Assembly (NCBI GenBank): GCA_016180665.1
Contig: JACPAS010000010.1
Span: forward strand, 1 to 8,222
DNA from: Microcaldota archaeon
GTDB lineage: Archaea > Micrarchaeota > Micrarchaeia > Anstonellales > Bilamarchaeaceae
Length of the DNA stretch: 8,222 bases
Direction of reading: 5' to 3'
Numbering within the stretch: the stretch's first letter is position 1; the number at the start of each line of letters is the position of its first letter. The position numbers were made by a program, and so were the translations under genes. Positions 4,871 to 8,222 of this stretch are shown here, piece by piece. Below the pieces are notes generated by a model. The model was not told the DNA's origin. It saw only the letters and a program-made list of their open reading frames with translations, and did not search any database.

Positions 4871-7662
4871 TGAATTCTGCTAATGATATTGATCAAAAAT
4901 GGCAAAAGATTTTTGAAGAAGAAAAACTCTTCGAATCAGATCCAGACAAAAGGGAGAAGAAATTTATCTCTCCTGCTTTTCCTTACCCAAATTCTCCTCA
5001 ACACATTGGCCACGCAAGAACTTACACAACTACAGATATCTATGCAAGATACTTACGTCTACAAGGCTATAATGTTCTTTTTCCAATGGCCTTCCACGTA
5101 ACTGGAACTCCAATCTTAGCAATGGCCAGAAGACTTCAGGAAAAAGATGCAGAACTCTTACAAATTTTCGAAAATATTTACGGAATCCCAAGAAAAACCG
5201 CAGAGTCATTAACTGACCCCCGAGCTCTTGTTCTCTACTTCTCAAAAGAAATAGAAGCTGGAATGAAAGAAATGGGCTACTCAATCGACTGGAGGAGAAA
5301 ATTCTATTCATTTGATCCAAAATTCAACAAATTCATCCAATGGCAGTTTAAAAAACTAAAGGATCTTGGCTTAATCGTAAAAGGCGAGCACCCTGTCCCA
5401 TGGTGCCCTAAAGATAATAATGCAGTTGGCGGTCATGACACTAAAGGAGATGTGGATCCTGAGTTAAAAGAATTCATGTGGATAAAATTCCACCTTAAGG
5501 ATTCAGATCTTATTTTAATGACTGGAACAACCAGACCAGATGCTCTTTTAGGTCAAACTAATTTATGGGTAGACCCAAATGCCAATTACGTTATTATAAA
5601 AGTTAAAGGTGAAAAATGGGTCGTAGGCAAGGCGGCTGTTGAAAAGATAAAAAAGCAATACGATCAGACAGCATTAATTATTGGCGAGATAAGCGCAAAA
5701 GAACTCATCGGCAAATGGGTTAAGGGGCCTATTGTTAACTATGAACTCTATCTCTTACCTGCAGCATTCATTAATGAAAATGTTGGCTCAGGTCTTGTAT
5801 ACTCTGCTCTTGAGGACCCTGTTGATTTGTATGAGTTGAGGAAACTCCAAAATGATCAGCAGTTACTTTCTAAATACTCCCTTCAAAAATCAGTTGTTCA
5901 AAAACTCAAACCCATACCAATCATAAATGTCGAAGGTATGTCTGAGGACCTTGGGGATTCAATAGGAAAGGAATTTGGAATTACCTCTGCAGAACAAAAG
6001 GATAAATTAGAAGAAGCAAAGGGAGAACTTAACAGACGCGTATACCGTAAAGGAATCATGCGAGAGGCATGCGGTAAATACAGTGGTATGACTGTACCGG
6101 TTTGTCAAGAGCAAATTAAAAAAGAACTCACAAATTCCGATAGCGGAGTCATGTTCTGGGAAATTAACAACAATCCAGTCCATTGCAGGTGTGGTGCGGA
6201 AGTTATAGTTAATCTAGTGAAGGATCAGTGGTTCATTAATTACGGAGATGAAGAGTGGAAGAAAAAAGCCCGCTCATGTTTAGAGTCCATGAGCATCATC
6301 CCAGAAAAAACTCGTGTAGATTACCTCTACACAATAAACTGGCTAAAAGAAAAAGCATGCGCAAGAGCAGCCGGTCTAGGTACTCGTTTTCCATTTGATG
6401 AAACCAAGATGATCGAAGCCCTTTCTGATTCTACGATATACATGGCATTTTACACCATTGCCCATCTTCTCCATGATTTTAAACCAGAAGAATTAGATGA
6501 AGAATTTTTTGATCACTTATTTCTAGCAAAAAGAAAAGAAGAGGATGTTAAATTAAAAAAACTAAAAGATTCTTTTGAATACTGGTATCCTTTAGATTCC
6601 CGTCATAGTGGTGCAGATCTAGTTCGTAACCACCTTCCCTTTTTCATCCTAAATCATGTGGCAATTTTCCCAAAGCACCACTGGCCCAAGCAGATAGTAA
6701 CAAACGGTTTCGTTTTGATGGACGGAAAGAAAATGAGTAAAAGCATGGGGAATATTCTTCCATTAAGAAAAGCAATCCAAGAATATGGAGCCGATATAAT
6801 CAGATTTTCAGTAGTAAGTGGTGCAGACTTAACTCAAGACACAGATTTTAATAAAACCGTAGCTGAAGGGGTAAAATCCAGGTTAGCATTCATTTCAAGA
6901 TTAATTGGCGAATCAAAATCTAAAAGATCTACAAAAACCAAATCCAGAATTGAAAAATGGTTACATTCTCGCTTAAACAGAAAAATAAAACTGGCCAGCG
7001 AACTTTATTCCAAAGTTGCAATTAGAGAACTATCTTTAGAATTATTTTATGGAGTTTACGATGACCTCCAGTGGTACATGAAAAGGTCGAAAGAAATAAA
7101 TATCCATGATTATTTGAAGACCTGGTCAGTTTTAGTTTCCCCATTCATTCCTCATCATGCAGAAGAATTCTATTCTTCACTCGGTGGAAAAGGCTTTGCA
7201 ATGAACCAAAAATTCCCAGAAGCTGGACAAGTTGACGAATCAGTTGAAAACGGGGAAGAGTTAGTTAAACAATCCATTTCAGATATTGAGAACGTTAAGA
7301 AAATTTTAGGAAAGGAACCAAAAGAAGTCTATATTTACGTAGCTTCTGAATGGAAGAGAAAGCTTTACGATCTAATTAGAAAAGAAAAATCTTTCGACAA
7401 AATAATGAAGGGAGCTGTTTCCGACTCTATTCTAAAATCTAAAATGGCGGATGTTCAGCGTATTACTAAGCAGCTTATGAAAAACGTTCACTCTCTACCT
7501 GAAGTTATGGGCGAAAAAGATGAATTAGAAACTTTAACTGAAGCTGGTCCGTTCTTTGAAACTGAATTAAAATGTAACGTTCATATTTTAACTGAAGACA
7601 AATCCAAGCATGAGCGATCTAAAAATGCACTTCCTGGAAAGCCAGCAATAGTTTTAGAGTAG
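4870..7662 (+). CDS. leuS: Leucyl-tRNA synthetase, archaeal type
   Basis: This cytoplasmic class I synthetase joins leucine to tRNA-Leu using ATP. The 930 residues fit the archaeal/eukaryal form and, unlike in Nanoarchaeum, the gene is unsplit. The catalytic HIGH motif is at 45-48 and KMSKS at 621-625. The CP1 editing domain spans roughly 200-345, with the threonine-rich segment TGTTRPDALLG at 218-228. Zinc-site-like cysteines appear at WCPKD (178-182) and HCRCG (438-442). WLKEKACARAAGLGT (491-505) is the conserved segment before the second half of the catalytic fold. The anticodon-binding region follows from about 690, and the C-terminus ends with the archaeal-type ALPGKPAI. One oddity is the second editing-site block at 306-325. 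It reads GSGLVYSALEDPVDLYEL, where relatives have a GTGVVxSVP pattern ending in an aspartate; the likely amine-binding aspartate is kept (Asp319). The gene has its own leaderless-type promoter and another gene follows after 6 bp. Confidence 0.97.
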   Translation: MNSANDIDQKWQKIFEEEKLFESDPDKREKKFISPAFPYPNSPQHIGHARTYTTTDIYARYLRLQGYNVLFPMAFHVTGTPILAMARRLQEKDAELLQIFENIYGIPRKTAESLTDPRALVLYFSKEIEAGMKEMGYSIDWRRKFYSFDPKFNKFIQWQFKKLKDLGLIVKGEHPVPWCPKDNNAVGGHDTKGDVDPELKEFMWIKFHLKDSDLILMTGTTRPDALLGQTNLWVDPNANYVIIKVKGEKWVVGKAAVEKIKKQYDQTALIIGEISAKELIGKWVKGPIVNYELYLLPAAFINENVGSGLVYSALEDPVDLYELRKLQNDQQLLSKYSLQKSVVQKLKPIPIINVEGMSEDLGDSIGKEFGITSAEQKDKLEEAKGELNRRVYRKGIMREACGKYSGMTVPVCQEQIKKELTNSDSGVMFWEINNNPVHCRCGAEVIVNLVKDQWFINYGDEEWKKKARSCLESMSIIPEKTRVDYLYTINWLKEKACARAAGLGTRFPFDETKMIEALSDSTIYMAFYTIAHLLHDFKPEELDEEFFDHLFLAKRKEEDVKLKKLKDSFEYWYPLDSRHSGADLVRNHLPFFILNHVAIFPKHHWPKQIVTNGFVLMDGKKMSKSMGNILPLRKAIQEYGADIIRFSVVSGADLTQDTDFNKTVAEGVKSRLAFISRLIGESKSKRSTKTKSRIEKWLHSRLNRKIKLASELYSKVAIRELSLELFYGVYDDLQWYMKRSKEINIHDYLKTWSVLVSPFIPHHAEEFYSSLGGKGFAMNQKFPEAGQVDESVENGEELVKQSISDIENVKKILGKEPKEVYIYVASEWKRKLYDLIRKEKSFDKIMKGAVSDSILKSKMADVQRITKQLMKNVHSLPEVMGEKDELETLTEAGPFFETELKCNVHILTEDKSKHERSKNALPGKPAIVLE

Positions 7663-7671
7663 GTTTTTATG
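7662..7671 (+). promoter_or_regulatory. GGTTTTTATG start-site motif, copy 2
   Basis: This repeats the ten bases found at 3712-3721. It starts on the last base of the leuS TAG stop and ends with the ATG of the next gene. The lack of any GGAG-type sequence and the very short gap suggest translation restarts here after leuS termination. Confidence 0.35.
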
Positions 7672-8222
7672 GGGCAACTGACTAGAAGAATAATTAAATG
7701 CGGAGATCCAGAGTATACAAAAAAAGGTAATCGCTTTTTGTTAGAGGTGCCAATTCTTGATCTTAATAGAACTAGCTATGTTTATTTATATCTAAGACAT
7801 GGTGGGCCCCCTTTGGTTGCTGCAACTTTAAAAGTAGATCTTAGATCCTCACCTCCAATAAATAAGTTTGGTACTTTTTCAGATTCTGTTGGCACTGATT
7901 TCCAGGGTTTTGTAGAAAGAAACATTTTGCCTCCATTTAAAGAATTCCTTCCATGCGAGGGAATTACTGCTTCTTCAATTATTTTAGAAGTAGTTCACAT
8001 TGTAGAACTAGTTTGTTCAGAATTGCCGAATTCTTCAAGAGGCTGGATCATAAGCCCAAAATTAGAAAATCCAGTAACCCAAAGGCATTTTTCAAGGACG
8101 TATCCTTCTGGCGGAGGATTTTCAAGAGACTCCCGTAGTCCTTATCTTCTAATGGAGTGTGAAGGAAAATTTAGATTCAGCTGGATAGATGATAATCATT
8201 TAGATGCAGCTGCAGGTCACCA
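7669..8222 (+). CDS. Hypothetical protein, 3' end beyond the window
   Basis: A continuous open frame starts at ATG 7669, six bases after the leuS stop, and runs 184 codons to the right edge without a stop codon. I do not recognise the product. It begins MGQLTRRIIKCGDPEY and shows alternating hydrophobic residues suggesting beta strands (for example SYVYLYLRH near residue 37-45). A hydrophobic helix-like stretch, GITASSIILEVVHIVELVC, lies near 100-118. A Gly/Ser/Arg-rich segment near 150-160 follows, and the visible part ends in FSWIDDNHLDAAAGH. No signal peptide or clear transmembrane helix is seen. Codon use resembles leuS, and the shared GGTTTTTATG start context and tight spacing suggest co-transcription with it. 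Its role cannot be assigned from this part. Confidence 0.75.
   Translation, partial: MGQLTRRIIKCGDPEYTKKGNRFLLEVPILDLNRTSYVYLYLRHGGPPLVAATLKVDLRSSPPINKFGTFSDSVGTDFQGFVERNILPPFKEFLPCEGITASSIILEVVHIVELVCSELPNSSRGWIISPKLENPVTQRHFSRTYPSGGGFSRDSRSPYLLMECEGKFRFSWIDDNHLDAAAGH

Noticed and set aside
4883..5320. Open frames of 72 and 96 residues within the start of leuS
   Set aside because: Both are alternative-frame shadows of the firmly identified synthetase.
7953..8138. Short open frame MRGNYCFFNY... on the plus strand
   Set aside because: It lies in another frame inside the longer open frame from 7669, which has better spacing, start context and composition.

Overview
This AT-rich window most likely comes from an archaeon, plausibly one of the small-genome (DPANN-type) lineages. 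The strongest evidence is a full-length archaeal/eukaryal-type leucyl-tRNA synthetase, with its usual HIGH and KMSKS motifs and an archaeal C-terminus. Support also comes from a short archaeal-type SppA peptidase whose Ser-Lys spacing matches the family. Genes that begin a transcription unit have a TATA-like box about 25-28 nt before the ATG and no Shine-Dalgarno sequence, which is the geometry of leaderless archaeal mRNAs. The lineage assignment is inference; no rRNA or other marker is present.

Layout. (1) Positions 1-2643 hold the 3' part of a large restriction-modification gene. It fuses an HsdM-like adenine-N6 methylase to a single HsdS-like target-recognition domain, and its reading frame is open through the left edge, so the N-terminus is missing. 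(2) Positions 2644-2759 form a short intergenic region with three copies of AGGAGCAA and the sppA promoter. (3) Positions 2760-4066 hold sppA followed 8 bp later by a small membrane-anchored, cysteine-rich protein with two tandem modules. (4) Positions 4068-4797 carry two overlapping, unrecognised genes on the minus strand. They converge on the cysteine-rich gene with one base between the stop codons, and diverge from leuS. (5) Positions 4798-4869 are a compact divergent promoter with two TTTAAA-type boxes. (6) Positions 4870-7662 are leuS. It is followed 6 bp later by an unrecognised gene (7669 onward) that is open through the right edge. That gene has no stop codon in the window and is easy to miss.

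How the genes relate. The restriction-modification gene looks like an accessory defence gene sitting next to core genes. SppA and the cysteine-rich protein are probably co-expressed at the membrane; a functional link is only suggested by position. LeuS charges tRNA-Leu, and its downstream partner may simply be co-transcribed. Both downstream genes on the plus strand begin with the same ten bases, GGTTTTTATG, overlapping or just after the previous stop. This contrasts with the leaderless first genes and may reflect how this organism starts translation inside operons.
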